Source of the DNA: Salegentibacter sediminis
GTDB taxonomy: Bacteria; Bacteroidota; Bacteroidia; Flavobacteriales; Flavobacteriaceae
NCBI RefSeq assembly: GCF_002078605.1
Contig: NZ_MSJR01000001.1
Coordinates: 620,001 to 684,000, forward strand
Length of the DNA stretch: 64,000 bases
Direction: 5' to 3'
Under the pieces are notes generated by a model. That model was not told the DNA's origin, made no database searches, and was given only the letters and a program-made list of their open reading frames with translations. The translations under genes were made by a program, and so were the position numbers. Shown piece after piece: positions 18,939-27,723 of the stretch. Position 1 is the stretch's first letter; each line of letters starts with the position of its first letter.

Positions 18939-19310
18939 TTAGTAATTAGTCTCGATAGAGGTGATCTTTGCATCACCCCAGAGGCTTTCAATGTCGTAAA
19001 ATTCCCTGATGTGTTTTTGGAAAACGTGTACTACTACATTCACATAATCCATTAAAACCCACTCGGCGTTTTCGCTGCCTTCAATATGCCAGGGTTTGTC
19101 TTTAAGGGCTTTACTTACCGTTTTTTGGATAGAGTTGACTATGGCGTTTACCTGCGTGTTTGAAGTACCATTGCAGATGATAAAATAATCACAAACTGTA
19201 TTTTCAATTTCTCTAAGGTCTAGAATTTCAATGTCATTTCCTTTTACCTCTTCTATCCCTTTAATTATATGTGCAATAAGTTGATCGCTGTTCGTTTCCT
19301 TTTTTACCAT
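18939..19310 (-). CDS. rsfS: Ribosomal silencing factor RsfS
   Basis: A 123-residue protein of the RsfS/Iojap family. It binds ribosomal protein uL14 on the 50S subunit and blocks subunit joining in starvation. Conserved segments are [30 protein letters not shown], and the C-terminal [30 protein letters not shown]. It is the first gene of the rsfS-ftsH unit and divergent from birA. Another ribosome-hibernation gene (HPF-like) lies at 44953-45252 under apparently different control. Confidence 0.95.
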   Translation of the reverse strand: [123 protein letters not shown]

Positions 19311-19328
19311 TAAAATTTTTTATTTTCG

Positions 19329-19336
19329 CAAAGTTA
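19329..19336 (-). promoter_or_regulatory. Candidate -7 element of rsfS-ftsH
   Basis: On the minus strand TAACTTTG matches TAnnTTTG exactly and lies 18 bp before the rsfS ATG, giving a very short leader. No -33 TTTG at normal spacing. Confidence 0.45.
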
Positions 19337-19404
19337 TTACTTTTTGAGCTTTTTTAGAGCCTGTTAACACAAGATTTAACTCCTTTACGACTTCTTAATC
19401 ACCT

Positions 19405-20136
19405 ATGCGTATAATCAAAGTTAATGCCATCAATTCTACCAACGATTTTGCCCGGGAACTCTATCGTGGGAATTCTAATTTTGATCCTTGCTGCGTGCTG
19501 GCACAAAATCAAACCAGTGGGCGTGGACAGCGGGGGTCGGGGTGGATGGCAAACCCGGGGCAGAATCTAACCTTTAGCATTCTGTATCCAAAGATAGAGG
19601 TGGAGGTGGACCGACAGTTTTTATTTAGCGCAGGGGTTTCAGTGGCTGTAGTGAAGGCCCTGGAAATATTTAATATTCCAAACCTAAAGGTGAAATGGCC
19701 AAACGACATAATGTCAGGGAATTTTAAAGTGGGTGGAATCCTTATCGAGAATATTTTGAAAAACAACCAGATTTCAGCCTCGGTGATTGGTGTTGGGCTT
19801 AATGTAAACCAGGTGGATTTTCCTGGTTTACCCCAGGCGGCCTCCTTAAAAATGCTCACCGGGAGAACCTTTGAATTGGAGGAGGTGCTGGATGGAATCC
19901 TGACCTCCATCGAAAAGGACTTGCAGTCCATTTCTTCTACCAATCAAAGTCGGGTGCTGGAGGAATACGCCGAAAGAATGTTTAGGAAAGATGTGGTTTC
20001 CACATTTCAATATCCTGATAATTCTTTTCTCACAGGAATCATTCGGGGGGTAACCACTGCGGGCAGACTCAATGTGGAGATCGAAAATTCGGTTTTTAAA
20101 ACTTTTGATCTCAAGGAACTTAGGCTCATGTATTAA
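19405..20136 (+). CDS. birA: Biotin-[acetyl-CoA-carboxylase] ligase
   Basis: A 243-residue cytosolic enzyme that forms biotinyl-AMP and transfers biotin to a Lys of biotin carboxyl carrier proteins. The catalytic domain has NSTNDFA at the start, the biotin/ATP loop GRGQRGSGW, KWPNDIM, and KVGGILIE, followed by a small SH3-like C-terminal domain. The N-terminal winged-helix of bifunctional BirA is absent, so it is a pure ligase and not a repressor. It is divergent from rsfS (94 bp apart) and convergent with the SRPBCC gene. Confidence 0.95.
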   Translation: MRIIKVNAINSTNDFARELYRGNSNFDPCCVLAQNQTSGRGQRGSGWMANPGQNLTFSILYPKIEVEVDRQFLFSAGVSVAVVKALEIFNIPNLKVKWPNDIMSGNFKVGGILIENILKNNQISASVIGVGLNVNQVDFPGLPQAASLKMLTGRTFELEEVLDGILTSIEKDLQSISSTNQSRVLEEYAERMFRKDVVSTFQYPDNSFLTGIIRGVTTAGRLNVEIENSVFKTFDLKELRLMY

Positions 20137-20143
20137 AAAATAA

Positions 20144-20166
20144 AACCCCGGAAAGTTTCCAGGGTT
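20144..20166 (-). terminator. Terminator between birA and the SRPBCC-pyrE unit
   Basis: Stem of two blocks, AACCC and GGAAA pairing with TTTCC and GGGTT around one C-A mismatch. On the minus strand it is followed by TTTTATTTTTT, so it mainly ends the pyrE-SRPBCC transcript. Confidence 0.65.
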
Positions 20167-20193
20167 GAATATATTCTGAAATAGCTAACTTAC

Positions 20194-20586
20194 TTAAAGT
20201 TTGCCAGCGTTTTCAGATAGCGTATTAATAAATTTTTGAAGCGGGCCTTTTACCATCATCGCCATCATCGCATTAAACTTCCCCTCAAAATCCATGAAAA
20301 TGAGACTTTGCTGTTCGCCTTCCTGTTCAATATGTATATTTAGAGCAAAATTGAACTTATCTGAAGTTGATCCTAAAACCACTAATTCGGGTTCTTTGGT
20401 TTCTTTGATCTCCAGCTGTATTTCGGGCATTCCCTTTAAACCAAATAAAAACCGGTCGTGAGCCTTTACCTCAAACTTCTCTGTGCTTTCAGGCATTAAT
20501 TGCTCGTAATTTTCAACATTGGTTAAAAATTCAAACATTTCCTGCTGATTCTTTCCGGTAGTAACTTTTTTACTTTCTAAATGCAT
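20194..20586 (-). CDS. SRPBCC-superfamily protein
   Basis: A 130-residue protein with the start-domain-like SRPBCC pattern: an N-terminal strand, NQQEMFEFLTNVENYEQLMPE (helix plus loop shared by polyketide-cyclase-like proteins), central beta strands, and a long C-terminal helix with MMVKGPLQKFINTLSENAG. Such proteins bind hydrophobic ligands in a deep cavity; the ligand here is unknown. It lies 2 bp after pyrE and is probably co-transcribed. There is no signal peptide, so it is cytosolic. Confidence 0.75.
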   Translation of the reverse strand: MHLESKKVTTGKNQQEMFEFLTNVENYEQLMPESTEKFEVKAHDRFLFGLKGMPEIQLEIKETKEPELVVLGSTSDKFNFALNIHIEQEGEQQSLIFMDFEGKFNAMMAMMVKGPLQKFINTLSENAGKL

Positions 20587-20588
20587 GT

Positions 20589-21230
20589 TTATTTTTTCCA
20601 GTTGCTAGGGTCCTGCCGCCAATCCTTAAGGGTTTCGGCTTCCGAAGCGTTTATGTAATTTGTGCGTTGTGCGGTTTCCAGTAAGTAATCGTAATTGCTT
20701 AAGGTATGTAACTCCACTTCTGCATGTTTAAAATTATCTTCGGCAGTGCTAAATCCGTAGGTGAAGATGGCAAGCATTCCTTTAACATTGGCACCGGCTT
20801 CCTTAAGGGCTTTTACTGCATTTAAACTGCTCTTTCCGGTACTTATAAGATCTTCTATCACCACTACATTCTGCCCTTCTTCCAATGCGCCTTCAATTTG
20901 GTTTTTACGACCATGACTTTTAGGCTCTGGTCTAACATAGATAAAAGGAAGGCTCAAATACTCGGCAACCAACATCCCGATACCTATGGCTCCGGTAGCA
21001 ACTGCGGCTATAACGTCTGGTTTGCCATAGAGTTCCTCGGTTTGGCGGGCAAAGTGTTCCCTGATGTAGTTTCTGATTGGCGGATAGGATAAAACAATCC
21101 TATTGTCACAATAAATTGGCGATTTCCAGCCACTGGCCCACGTGAATGGAGCTTGTGGTTCTAATTTTATTGCTTTAATTTGCAGGAGTAGTTCAGCAGT
21201 TTTGATTGCTGTTTCTTTATTCAAAATCAT
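20589..21230 (-). CDS. pyrE: Orotate phosphoribosyltransferase
   Basis: A 213-residue cytosolic enzyme of de novo pyrimidine synthesis that joins orotate and PRPP to form OMP. It has the substrate segment FTWASGWKSPIYCDNR, AAVATGAIGIG, the mobile loop with RPEPKSHGRKNQIEG, and the PRPP-binding VVVIEDLISTGKSS. The ATG at 21230 was chosen because the conserved N-terminus starts there; the frame is open 26 codons further but would run into the opposite NUDIX gene. The start codons of the two divergent genes are only 7 bp apart. Confidence 0.95.
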   Translation of the reverse strand: MILNKETAIKTAELLLQIKAIKLEPQAPFTWASGWKSPIYCDNRIVLSYPPIRNYIREHFARQTEELYGKPDVIAAVATGAIGIGMLVAEYLSLPFIYVRPEPKSHGRKNQIEGALEEGQNVVVIEDLISTGKSSLNAVKALKEAGANVKGMLAIFTYGFSTAEDNFKHAEVELHTLSNYDYLLETAQRTNYINASEAETLKDWRQDPSNWKK

Positions 21231-21234
21231 AATA

Positions 21235-21242
21235 CAAATGTA
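21235..21242 (-). promoter_or_regulatory. Candidate -7 element of pyrE inside the NUDIX start
   Basis: On the minus strand TACATTTG fits TAnnTTTG and overlaps the ATG of the divergent NUDIX gene. Transcription would begin at or within a few bases of the pyrE ATG, giving a leaderless or near-leaderless mRNA. Confidence 0.4.
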
Positions 21243-21861
21243 TAAAGTTTTTGTCAATGATGTTCCAATAATCCTTTCTACTAAAAAAGATTTTGGCGAA
21301 AAATACACCTCTTATCCCATTAAAAAGGTGAAACTCAAGCGTATCATTAAACAAATTAATAAAGGGGAGTTGCTTTTTGTGAACCTTTATCACGAAAAGG
21401 AAGAGAAGCTTTTGAAACATTTGTATAAAAAACTTCCGGTAGTAACCGCTGGCGGTGGGATGGTTTTCAATGATAAAAATGAAATCTTATTTATTTACCG
21501 CAATAAACGCTGGGACCTGCCAAAAGGAAAAACCGAAAAAGGTGAGGATATTGCAGCTTCAGCAATAAGAGAAACCGAAGAAGAAACCGGGGTGAAAAAC
21601 CTAAAGCTTACCGGGTTTTTAGCCAAAACTTACCATGTTTTTAAAAGAAAAGGTAGATTTAGATTAAAAGTAACCCACTGGTATGAAATGTATTCAGATT
21701 ATACCGGCGAACTTATTCCGGAGGAAAAAGAGGGGATTGAAAAAGCAAAATGGAAAAACCTTGAAAAGTCCCGCAAAGCCCTCAAAAAATCCTATGCTAA
21801 TATAAGAGAACTTTTTCCGAAGAAATACTTATCGGGGAACTCTAAAAACAGGGTAGCGTAA
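21238..21861 (+). CDS. NUDIX hydrolase
   Basis: A 207-residue protein whose C-terminal two thirds form a NUDIX domain. The NUDIX box is complete: GKTEKGE, then seven residues, then RETEEETGV, with the metal-binding Glu residues. The N-terminal 60 residues (MYKVFVNDVPIIL...) are a small separate domain seen in flavobacterial homologues. It hydrolyses a nucleoside diphosphate linked to another moiety, substrate unknown. The ATG at 21238 is 7 bp from the divergent pyrE start. Its 3' end overlaps the convergent M14 peptidase gene by 33 bp. Confidence 0.88.
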   Translation: MYKVFVNDVPIILSTKKDFGEKYTSYPIKKVKLKRIIKQINKGELLFVNLYHEKEEKLLKHLYKKLPVVTAGGGMVFNDKNEILFIYRNKRWDLPKGKTEKGEDIAASAIRETEEETGVKNLKLTGFLAKTYHVFKRKGRFRLKVTHWYEMYSDYTGELIPEEKEGIEKAKWKNLEKSRKALKKSYANIRELFPKKYLSGNSKNRVA

Positions 21862-23580
21862 ATGGGCCTCCTCATAATGCTTAGATCTTTGGTGCAACCA
21901 GCTTAACTGGGAATAGGAATTATTCGCGAATTCCGGTTCGTTGCTTTTTTTCTCCTCAAACTCTTCTTTTAGCTCTGGGTTTTCTTCCAACATAGCTTTG
22001 GCTGTGTCTTCAAATACATAGCCCGAGAAGCCTTCTTTTTTCTGAAGGATGGGATCGAAGAAATTCCAGTTGAAGAAGGAGTCAGGCGCGGTTGGTTCCA
22101 AAGTCTCTAATAAATACCTGGCACCGTCCTGAAACGTTTTTACATAAAAATCTCCTTTTCTGAATTGAATTGAATCTATCCTGGTGCTCACCTGGGTGTT
22201 CTTATGCAAATAATGGCCTTCGTAAGCCTTGCTTGTAGTTTCAAAATCTTTAATTCTGTAACTTTCTACAAGAATAATGGTATCCTGCGGCAAAGGTTCT
22301 AAAACAATGTTGTTAAGTTCGAGAAGTTCGGTGACATTCCACCAGCCCTGCGGAATGATGTAGGCCCTTGGGATTTCTATCCGGTCTTGAGCAACAAAAT
22401 TATCATAATAATCAATCTCCTCGGTAAAGGGCTTGTCCCGGTTATATTTTAATCTTTGCCCTCCGGTGACTTCACTTTGAACCGTTTCAGCCTCAAAACC
22501 TTTAAAACTCCTTTTACTCGGGTTTTCCATATCGGGTTTGAAATTGATTGGATACCAGCGATCGGTGAGGTATTTCCTCCTGGCTCTGTCCCGAAGATCT
22601 TTGATGGTTTCCTTTTCAGTATCGGTGAAATTAATAACAGAAGTCAGAAATTGATAGGTGCCGTGAACCCTTTTTTTATAGGGTTTCAGCATATGAGTTT
22701 CCATCATCATTCCCAGGGTATTGAATAAAGTTGTGTAGCCAGTGGAGTATCTTGGTTTGTCGAGAAATTGAGGAAATCCTTCCTCGGGAACCTGGTTAAA
22801 AACGTTTACATATGGTGTCATCTCCCAGTTTTTGTTCTGCAGGGAGTCTTCTATCGCGGGCATCATTTTCTTATTTAAATATTCGCCCAGCTCGCCACCA
22901 AGTTTGTTGTGTTGGGTGAATAAATGGGTTAGTGTATATTGATAATCGGCCCCGTTACTCACGTGGTTGTCTATAAAAACATCGGGTTGTACCTTATGGA
23001 AGATTTCATAAAAACTCCGGGTGTTACGGGTATCGGCCTTAATAAAATCCCGATTTAGGTCATAATTTCGGGCGTTGCCTCTAAATCCATATTCTTCGGG
23101 CCCATTTTGGTTGGTTCGCGTGGTGGAATTGCGGTTAAGAGCTCCGCCAACATTGTAGATGGGAATGGTGGCGATAACAGTGTTTTTAGGGGTTGGAATG
23201 GAATCACCGGCTAAATCACGAAACAACATCATAGTGGCATCAATACCATCGCTCTCCCCGGGATGGATCCCGTTGTTGATTAAAATTATCCCGTTTTCCT
23301 CCCTTAAATCATCAAAATTGAAATTTTCGTTTTGACTGTAGATGGCAAGGTGGAGTGGTTCGCCACTATCGGTAATACCAATTTTTTCCAGACTTACATT
23401 CGGAGATGCATCGGCGAGCTCCTGGTAGAATTCTATAACTTCGGCATAGGGGCCAGTTTCTTTGCCTTCAGATTTCTCGAATTTTGTTAAAAAATCAAAA
23501 TCATTTACCAATCGGTATTTTTCGAAATCACAGGAAATCAGTAAAAAAGCCCCAAGAAATATAGTGATGAGTTTTTTCAT
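21829..23580 (-). CDS. M14-family zinc carboxypeptidase lipoprotein
   Basis: A 583-residue exported metallopeptidase. The lipobox LISC puts the lipidated Cys at residue 17. The M14 zinc ligands are visible as His106 and Glu109 in NNGIHPGESDG and His206 in FIDNHVSNG. NYDLNRDF carries the substrate-carboxylate Arg. The C-terminal 250 residues have a beta-rich accessory part. It probably trims peptides at the cell surface or periplasm. The ATG at 23580 gives a clean lipoprotein signal; an ATG eight codons upstream is the alternative. It overlaps the NUDIX gene end to end by 33 bp. Confidence 0.9.
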   Translation of the reverse strand: MKKLITIFLGAFLLISCDFEKYRLVNDFDFLTKFEKSEGKETGPYAEVIEFYQELADASPNVSLEKIGITDSGEPLHLAIYSQNENFNFDDLREENGIILINNGIHPGESDGIDATMMLFRDLAGDSIPTPKNTVIATIPIYNVGGALNRNSTTRTNQNGPEEYGFRGNARNYDLNRDFIKADTRNTRSFYEIFHKVQPDVFIDNHVSNGADYQYTLTHLFTQHNKLGGELGEYLNKKMMPAIEDSLQNKNWEMTPYVNVFNQVPEEGFPQFLDKPRYSTGYTTLFNTLGMMMETHMLKPYKKRVHGTYQFLTSVINFTDTEKETIKDLRDRARRKYLTDRWYPINFKPDMENPSKRSFKGFEAETVQSEVTGGQRLKYNRDKPFTEEIDYYDNFVAQDRIEIPRAYIIPQGWWNVTELLELNNIVLEPLPQDTIILVESYRIKDFETTSKAYEGHYLHKNTQVSTRIDSIQFRKGDFYVKTFQDGARYLLETLEPTAPDSFFNWNFFDPILQKKEGFSGYVFEDTAKAMLEENPELKEEFEEKKSNEPEFANNSYSQLSWLHQRSKHYEEAHLRYPVFRVPR

Positions 23581-23737
23581 AAAAAAACCAAAATATTTTG
23601 CCATAAACTTAGTTAAAAGGCCCTTAGTAGCAAAACCCTTTGTGCATTATTAATCTTTTTCAGCTTGTGTGCCTAGTGGCAATAAGGTATTTTTACATTA
23701 TAAAATTATTATTCGGAAATTGTTAAATATAAAACTA

Positions 23738-26029
23738 TTGAAAAATTTATTATTGCTCCTTCTGGTTTTAATTGGTACAGAGCAGGTTATAGGCCAGAAT
23801 TTTGAGGGAAAAGTTATAAATGCTGCTTCTGCAGCACCAGTTTTAAAGGCTCGAATTGAGAATACTGCCACAGGAAGCGTAGTCTTATCTGATGAAGCAG
23901 GGAATTTCGAAATAAGCATTGTGGATTTTCCGGCCAGGCTCAATATAACAGCGGCAGGGTTCGAAAACCTTGACATTGATATCCTTAACCCTGATCATCC
24001 CGGGGTTTTCTATCTCAACCCCTTACTGGAAAATCTCTCAGAGGTGATTATTACCAGCACCGCAATTCCTGCCAGGTTGCAGGAATTACCTGCACCTGTG
24101 AGCCTTGTTTCTTCGAGAGATCTCAAGCGCGGTGATAATACCAATCTTGTGGAAAAATTTAATAATGTGCCGGGAATGTTCGTAAATCAGGGTGCACTTA
24201 ATACCAATAAAATTAATATTCGCGGTATCGGTGCCCGCTCGCAATACAGCACTAATCGAATTCAGTCATATTTTGACGGTATCCCCCTTACCACGGCTGA
24301 AGGAGAACTTACCTTAGATGATATCGACCCCGAAAGCCTGGACCGCATTGAGGTGATAAAAGGGCCTACTTCCAGTATTTATGGCGCCGGACTCGGTGGC
24401 TCGGTTAATCTTTTTTCAGCCCTGCCAAAAAAACCGAAGACCGAAGCTTCAATAAAATCGCAGATTGGAAGTTTTAATACCAGGAAAAATGTGGTGAGAG
24501 CAATGCATGCCACTTCGAACACCGCTATCCACGCCAATTTCACTAATTTAACCAGTGATGGTTATCGCGATAATGGCGAGTACGATCGCCAGTCTGCTTT
24601 AATTAATGCAAGGCTGCAAACTTCTGAAGATAATAGTCTTTCCCTGCTAGCCAATTTCACAAAACTTAAGGCCTATATTCCAAGCTCGTTGAATAAAAAT
24701 GATTTTTTGAACAATCCACAAATTGCCAATGCCAACTGGGAAGCGGCACGGGGCTTCGAGTCGTATGACCGCGGAATGTTGGGAGCTTCCTACCTGCATA
24801 AGTTTTCTGAAAATTTTAGCAATAATACCAGCATATATTTGAGTTTTAGGGATGCTTATGAACCACGATTCTTTGATATCCTGAAAGAAGAACGGGTTTC
24901 TGCCGGAGCCCGTACCAGGTTTAATCTTGATATACTGGCGTTCAATTTGCCTTCCCAGATAAGTTTTGGTGCCGAATATTATAACGAATGGTACAACACT
25001 TCTATTTTTGAGAATTTGTTTCGGGAATTTGAAGACCAGGGAAGCGTATTGGGGCAACGCCTTAGTGGGAATGAACAGGACCGGAACTATATTAATTTTT
25101 TTGGGCAAATGAATTTGGAAGTTTCCGAAAAATGGAAGTTGACAGCGGGCTTCAATGTCAATTCTACGCAATATAGCCTTAACGATCTTTACGTTCAGGA
25201 TGAAGTAGATCAATCGGGGGATTATCGTTTCGACCTCATCTTTTCCCCCCGCATTGGAAGCACCTACGAAATTAGTACCGGGAAAAATCTTTATGGCACC
25301 ATAAGTCACGGTTTTTCTACACCGACTGTGGCCGAAACCTTAACTCCCGAAGGACTTATTAACACCGATCTTCAGCCTGAAACCGGGATTAACTATGAGC
25401 TGGGCTTTAAAGGAAACTGGTTAGAAAATCATCTTTATACCGAATTCTCGGCCTATTCCATTAGGATAGAAGATCTTCTGGTGGCCCAGCGCGTGGCCGA
25501 AGATCGTTATGTTGGGCTCAATGCAGGAAAAACCATTCATAACGGACTTGAATTTCTTGTAAACTATAATTGGAACCTGGCACCCGGGATTTCTGCAAAA
25601 CCATATTTCAATGCAGCTTTTAACTTTTTTGAATTTGAAGACTTCGTAAATAACGATCAGGATTTTTCAGGAAACGAATTGCCAGGTGTGCCAAAATCTA
25701 CGCTTAACCTGGGCCTGAATCTTGAAAGTGATTTGGGACTTGATCTCTTTGCAGGGTACAGTACGGTTGGTGAAATTCCTTTGGATGATGCCAATTCTGG
25801 TTATTCAGAAAATTATCAGTTGGTAAACCTAAAGGCTTCCTGGAACTTTAATATTTTGAGGGATCTTGGGGTGAATTTTTATGCCGGGATTAATAATGTC
25901 TTTGATGAACACTATGCTGCCAGTATTCTAACCAATGCCGTAGGATTTGGAGGCGCTGCTCCAAGATATTATTATCCAGGGAACCCGCGAAATTACTATG
26001 GGGGAGTTCAATTAAATTACCTCTTTTAA
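23738..26029 (+). CDS. TonB-dependent outer-membrane receptor
   Basis: An outer-membrane receptor of about 763 residues. The signal peptide (MKNLLLLLLVLIG..., ending VIGQ) precedes a carboxypeptidase-regulatory-like domain (about 25-100). The plug domain shows INIRGIGARSQYSTNRIQSYFDGIPL and DRIEVIKGPTSSIYGAGLGG. The 22-strand barrel ends in YGGVQLNYLF with a terminal Phe. The plug resembles siderophore and metal-chelate receptors, and there is no SusD partner. No ATG exists near the signal peptide: the start could be TTG 23738 (chosen, best signal peptide), TTG 23720, or GTG 23669. It is monocistronic and overlaps the coaD stop by 4 bp. Confidence 0.9.
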   Translation: MKNLLLLLLVLIGTEQVIGQNFEGKVINAASAAPVLKARIENTATGSVVLSDEAGNFEISIVDFPARLNITAAGFENLDIDILNPDHPGVFYLNPLLENLSEVIITSTAIPARLQELPAPVSLVSSRDLKRGDNTNLVEKFNNVPGMFVNQGALNTNKINIRGIGARSQYSTNRIQSYFDGIPLTTAEGELTLDDIDPESLDRIEVIKGPTSSIYGAGLGGSVNLFSALPKKPKTEASIKSQIGSFNTRKNVVRAMHATSNTAIHANFTNLTSDGYRDNGEYDRQSALINARLQTSEDNSLSLLANFTKLKAYIPSSLNKNDFLNNPQIANANWEAARGFESYDRGMLGASYLHKFSENFSNNTSIYLSFRDAYEPRFFDILKEERVSAGARTRFNLDILAFNLPSQISFGAEYYNEWYNTSIFENLFREFEDQGSVLGQRLSGNEQDRNYINFFGQMNLEVSEKWKLTAGFNVNSTQYSLNDLYVQDEVDQSGDYRFDLIFSPRIGSTYEISTGKNLYGTISHGFSTPTVAETLTPEGLINTDLQPETGINYELGFKGNWLENHLYTEFSAYSIRIEDLLVAQRVAEDRYVGLNAGKTIHNGLEFLVNYNWNLAPGISAKPYFNAAFNFFEFEDFVNNDQDFSGNELPGVPKSTLNLGLNLESDLGLDLFAGYSTVGEIPLDDANSGYSENYQLVNLKASWNFNILRDLGVNFYAGINNVFDEHYAASILTNAVGFGGAAPRYYYPGNPRNYYGGVQLNYLF

Positions 26030-26484
26030 TCTTTTTTTCTAACAACACTGGGCACCATGAATTCATAGTCTCCGCCGTGTCTAATTACATCACGTACCAC
26101 CGTAGAAGAGATATGACTGTGCCCGGAAGAACAGATGAGAAATACGGTATCAATACCGGCCATCTTATAATTGGTCTGACCAATCGCTTTTTCAAACTCC
26201 AGGTCCTGAACGCTTCTAAGTCCTCGCAAAAGAAAATCGGCGCCCTGCTCTTTACAAAAATCTACGGTTAGGCCTTTATAGGTCATCACCTTAACCTTGG
26301 GAACATCTTTATAGGTTTCCTCCAAAAAATGAAGTCTTTCTTCCAGAGAAAACATATAATTCTTGTTAGAATTTGTCCCTATAGCCAGAATTATTTCTTC
26401 AAATAAAGGTAAAGCCCTGTCGATAACGTCGGTGTGGCCCAGGGTTAAGGGGTCAAATGATCCCGGAAATACAGCTTTTCTCAT
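26026..26484 (-). CDS. coaD: Phosphopantetheine adenylyltransferase
   Basis: A 152-residue cytosolic enzyme that adenylates 4'-phosphopantetheine in the penultimate step of coenzyme A synthesis. The nucleotidyltransferase motif GSFDPLTLGHTD is at the N-terminus, LLRGLRS is in the middle, and the SHISSTVVRD signature is near the end. Length is normal for CoaD. Its stop overlaps the stop of the convergent TonB receptor gene by 4 bp. The 160 bp upstream, before ddl, hold short palindromes but no gene. Confidence 0.96.
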   Translation of the reverse strand: MRKAVFPGSFDPLTLGHTDVIDRALPLFEEIILAIGTNSNKNYMFSLEERLHFLEETYKDVPKVKVMTYKGLTVDFCKEQGADFLLRGLRSVQDLEFEKAIGQTNYKMAGIDTVFLICSSGHSHISSTVVRDVIRHGGDYEFMVPSVVRKKD

Positions 26485-26647
26485 AATATCAAAATTTAGT
26501 CTTTTCGGTGAAGGCGGAAAACTAATTTAGTCTTTTCCGCCCCTCCCGAATGTCGGGATAAACTCCGGCGGAGAACCTTTTTATAATTCCGGCTGTACTG
26601 ATTTTTCTTCAGTAAAACAGGAAACTTCGTAAATATAGTTATTTGAT

Positions 26648-27622
26648 TTACTTTAATGCCGCTTCAATGGCACTTCCGTAAAGCTCTGTAAGGTTTATAT
26701 TGGCAGCCATTGCCTGTTGTGGTAAAATACTGGCCTGGCTCAGACCGGGCGTGGTATTCATTTCAATAAAATGAGGCTCCCCATTATGAAAAATAAATTC
26801 TGAGCGGGTAAAACCTCTCATTTTTAGTTTCTTGTAGATTAGTTTAGCAATCTCCTGGACTTTTTTTGTTTTCTCTTCTGAAATATTTGCCGGGGTGATC
26901 TCCTGTGATTTACCCAGGTATTTGGCTTCATAGTCGAAGAATTCATTTTCAGAAATAATCTCGGTAACCGGAAGGGCCCGAACTTTTCCTTTCCACATAA
27001 TCACTCCCACTGAAACTTCGGTGCCGCCCAGGAAAGATTCGATAATAATCTCATCGTCTTCTTTAAATGCGGTTTTGGTAGCCGGTATTAAATCTTCCTC
27101 TTTTTTAACCTTGGTGATGCCAAAGCTGCTTCCGGCGCGGTTTGCTTTTACAAAACAGGGGAGGCCCACACGGTCTATAATAGCCTTGACATCAATTTTC
27201 TCATCTTTGTTTAAAAAGTAATTTGTTGCGGCTTTAATTCTATAGGCTTTTAAAACACTTATCAGGTCTCTTTTATTAAAAGTGAGGGCGGCCTGGTAAT
27301 ATCCACAGGTGGTTTGTGGAATTCCAACTAATTCGAGGTATGCCTGCAGTAAACCGTTCTCACCCGGAGTACCGTGGATGGTATTAAAAACACAATCAAA
27401 GCTTATGGTCTTTTCGCCTATCTTAACCGTAAAGTCATTCTTATTTATGGGGTAGGGATTGTCGTTTTCATCTATCACAGACCAGCCGTTCTGTAAAATA
27501 TGTACCCGGTAAGGTTCATAAATTTCCCGGTTTAAATGTTTATAAACCATATTACCACTGTTAATAGAAATGTGATATTCGCTCGAATACCCGCCCATTG
27601 CGATGGCGATTTTTTTCTTCAT
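26648..27622 (-). CDS. ddl: D-alanine--D-alanine ligase
   Basis: A 324-residue ATP-grasp enzyme that joins two D-alanines for the peptidoglycan stem peptide. The N-terminal domain starts KIAIAMGGYSSEYHIS and the central domain has the ATP-binding VGLPCFVKANRAGSSFG. The C-terminal catalytic part carries FIEMNTTPGLSQASILPQQA, with the metal-binding Glu and Asn. The ATG at 27622 gives the usual start; the frame is open 19 codons upstream. It is divergent from the PASTA-domain gene. Confidence 0.95.
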   Translation of the reverse strand: MKKKIAIAMGGYSSEYHISINSGNMVYKHLNREIYEPYRVHILQNGWSVIDENDNPYPINKNDFTVKIGEKTISFDCVFNTIHGTPGENGLLQAYLELVGIPQTTCGYYQAALTFNKRDLISVLKAYRIKAATNYFLNKDEKIDVKAIIDRVGLPCFVKANRAGSSFGITKVKKEEDLIPATKTAFKEDDEIIIESFLGGTEVSVGVIMWKGKVRALPVTEIISENEFFDYEAKYLGKSQEITPANISEEKTKKVQEIAKLIYKKLKMRGFTRSEFIFHNGEPHFIEMNTTPGLSQASILPQQAMAANINLTELYGSAIEAALK

Positions 27623-27697
27623 CTTCAATTTTTGGAGTTTATTTCCGTTAAACAAAAATATCATTAATAAGGCCTGCAACCAAAAGCACGGGTTTTA

Positions 27698-27705
27698 TAT
27701 CTTTG
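27698..27705 (+). promoter_or_regulatory. Candidate -7 element of the PASTA-rluD unit
   Basis: TATCTTTG matches TAnnTTTG, 19 bp before the chosen ATG at 27724. The longer frame would start at the TTG inside this element, so the ATG is preferred. Confidence 0.45.
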
Positions 27706-27723
27706 TCGCTCACAAACAAATGT

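Noticed and set aside
24647-25309. 220-codon minus-strand open frame inside the TonB receptor gene
   Set aside because: Shadow of barrel-strand coding; no start context, no domain, and the plus-strand protein is complete.
26538-26570. Small palindromes (CCCGA-ATG-TCGGG and CTCCGGCGGAG) upstream of coaD as an operator
   Set aside because: Short GC-rich hairpins of this kind are common between flavobacterial genes; nothing here ties them to regulation of coaD or ddl.
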